In this document: positions 31,787 to 32,773 of the stretch, piece after piece
Layout: each line of letters begins with the position of its first letter
Position numbering within the stretch: the stretch's first letter is position 1
Assembly: GCA_017478205.1 (NCBI GenBank)
Contig: JAFVDZ010000007.1
Span: 1-32,773 of the forward strand
DNA from: Spirochaetales bacterium
GTDB lineage: Bacteria; Spirochaetota; Spirochaetia; Sphaerochaetales; Sphaerochaetaceae
Length of the DNA stretch: 32,773 bases
Reading direction: 5' to 3'
Program-made: the position numbers and the translations under genes
The notes under the pieces: generated by a model
Told to the model about the DNA's origin: nothing
Databases searched by the model: none
The model's input: only the letters and a program-made list of their open reading frames with translations

Positions 31787-32095
31787 ATGGCAAATGAAAG
31801 AATTCGCGTCAGACTCAGAGGCTTCGATGTTGAACTTGTAGAACAGAGCTCTAAGTCAATTGTTCAGACCGTAGTCAAGGCCGGTGCTAAGGTTTCTGGT
31901 CCTGTACCACTTCCAACTCGCACTAATAGATATACTGTCCTGAGGTCCCCACACGTTAACAAGAAGGCTCGCGAACAGTTCGAGATGAGAACACACAAGA
32001 GATTGATTGACATTTTGGAGCCAACTCCTAAGGTAGTTGAAGCTCTTATGAAGCTCGAACTCCCAGCTGGTGTGGACGTAGAAATTAAGCAGTGA
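31787..32095 (+). CDS. rpsJ: 30S ribosomal protein S10
   Basis: S10 is also the NusE partner of NusG-NusB in antitermination. The 102-residue protein starts [15 protein letters not shown], the usual N-terminus, and ends with [13 protein letters not shown]. An ATG at 31745 is in frame but lies inside a hairpin with a ribosome-binding spacing of about 2 bases and would add an atypical 14 residues. The ATG at 31787, ggag at 31771-31774, is chosen from family length. It is the first gene of the S10 operon but here is directly behind tuf. Confidence 0.96.
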   Translation: MANERIRVRLRGFDVELVEQSSKSIVQTVVKAGAKVSGPVPLPTRTNRYTVLRSPHVNKKAREQFEMRTHKRLIDILEPTPKVVEALMKLELPAGVDVEIKQ

Positions 32096-32109
32096 AGTTG
32101 AGGTAAGAG

Positions 32110-32730
32110 ATGTTAGGGCTTATCGGCAAAAAAATAGGAATGACACAGGTTTTTGATGCAAACGGCATCCTCACACCTGTGACTGTTATAAAGATTGAGG
32201 ACAACGTAGTCGTTGCCAACCGAACAGAGGAGAAGAATGGTTATTCTGCTGCTGTTCTCGGTTCCGGCGACGTTAAGAAGAATCGTGTATCCAGGCCATA
32301 TGCAGGTCAGTTCGGTGACGTATGTGAGCCAAAGAAGACTGTTATGGAAATGAGAGACTTCGATAAGGAAGTTTCTGTTGGCGAGGTACTCGGTGTTGAT
32401 ACTTTCAAGGATGTCACTTTTGTTGACGTAACTGGCACTTCCAAGGGTAAGGGCTATCAGGGCGGTATGAAGCGCTACGGTTTCGGTGGCGGTCGTGCAA
32501 CTCATGGTTCTAAGTTCCACAGAGATCTTGGTGGTACAGCAATGTCCACAACTCCAGCTAGAACCTTCAAGGGTCATCGTATGGCTGGTCACATGGGTGA
32601 TGAGAAAGTTACAGTTCAGAATCTGAAAGTAATCGCTGTTGACAGCGAGATGCAGGTTCTTATGGTCAAGGGTGCAATTCCTGGTCCAAACCAGAGCACT
32701 GTTGTCGTAAGAAAGGCAATTAAGAAATAA
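32110..32730 (+). CDS. rplC: 50S ribosomal protein L3
   Basis: The 206-residue protein starts [14 protein letters not shown], with central [22 protein letters not shown] (~115-136) and the tip loop around [18 protein letters not shown], close to the peptidyl-transferase centre. The ATG has a weak gaggta site 12 bases upstream. It lies between rpsJ and rplD as in the universal S10 operon. Confidence 0.98.
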   Translation: MLGLIGKKIGMTQVFDANGILTPVTVIKIEDNVVVANRTEEKNGYSAAVLGSGDVKKNRVSRPYAGQFGDVCEPKKTVMEMRDFDKEVSVGEVLGVDTFKDVTFVDVTGTSKGKGYQGGMKRYGFGGGRATHGSKFHRDLGGTAMSTTPARTFKGHRMAGHMGDEKVTVQNLKVIAVDSEMQVLMVKGAIPGPNQSTVVVRKAIKK

Positions 32731-32747
32731 GGGTAGTGGAGCAAGAT

Positions 32748-32773
32748 ATGGAAGCTAAAGTTTATTCAACAGC
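32748..32773 (+). CDS. rplD: 50S ribosomal protein L4, first codons only
   Basis: After the site gtggag (32736-32741) an ATG at 32748-32750 opens MEAKVYST and runs off the window. The position right after rplC, 17 bases downstream, identifies it as rplD. Only eight full codons are visible. Confidence 0.8.

Noticed and set aside
1-32773. CRISPR array, prophage, rRNA genes, origin of replication
   Set aside because: No regularly spaced repeats, phage genes, rRNA sequence or DnaA-box cluster was seen in the window.

Overview
This window is a chromosomal segment of a spirochaete, most likely a Sphaerochaeta- or Treponema-like member of the Spirochaetota. Three things point there. The gene order rpmG, tRNA-Trp, secE, nusG, rplKAJL, rpoBC, rpsL, rpsG is the one known from treponemes. 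RpoB has Asn at the residue equivalent to E. coli Ser531, which is typical of naturally rifampicin-resistant spirochaetes. The methionine-binding protein has a '...FAGGASEKK' export signal without a lipobox cysteine, a form I recall from this group. Species is not resolved from sequence alone.

Left part (1-3500), accessory and partly decayed: the start of an IS3-type OrfA on the minus strand, a second transposase-like helix-turn-helix fragment on the plus strand, and the C-terminal third of a permease cut off by these insertions. Next comes a COG3964-type amidohydrolase whose 5' end looks frameshifted, then a repeat-rich spacer, an unusual low-molecular-weight phosphatase fused to a YunG-like domain, and a convergent small metallophosphoesterase.

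Middle (3500-17000), metabolic and stress genes: the methionine ABC transporter (metN, metI, then metQ behind its own promoter), rmuC, ornithine carbamoyltransferase, a TetR regulator, clpB, a MocA-like nucleotidyltransferase, a DUF554 membrane protein, an unrecognised gene and glycogen phosphorylase. The metI-metQ spacer holds a well-supported 20-codon leader peptide rich in Met and Cys. Its ribosome-binding site is nearly identical to that of metQ, and a complementary segment lies inside the peptide gene. This is the best candidate for an undescribed regulatory system here. A second candidate is a free-standing, terminator-ended small RNA between glgP and the tRNA operon.

Right part (17000-32773), the information-processing cluster: tRNA-Thr, rpmG, tRNA-Trp, secE, nusG, rplK, rplA, rplJ, rplL, rpoB, rpoC, rpsL and rpsG, then terminators, a reverse-strand TSCPD-domain gene, and a new transcription unit tuf, rpsJ, rplC, rplD (cut by the window end). 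fusA is absent between rpsG and tuf. The spacers of this cluster (before rplK, rplL-rpoB, rpoC-rpsL, before tuf, tuf-rpsJ) carry strong hairpins that the coding genes do not explain and that may be processing, attenuation or autoregulation sites.

All calls come from reading the sequence. No database search or folding program was run, so family names rest on recognised motifs, and RNA structures rest on hand-found complementarity.
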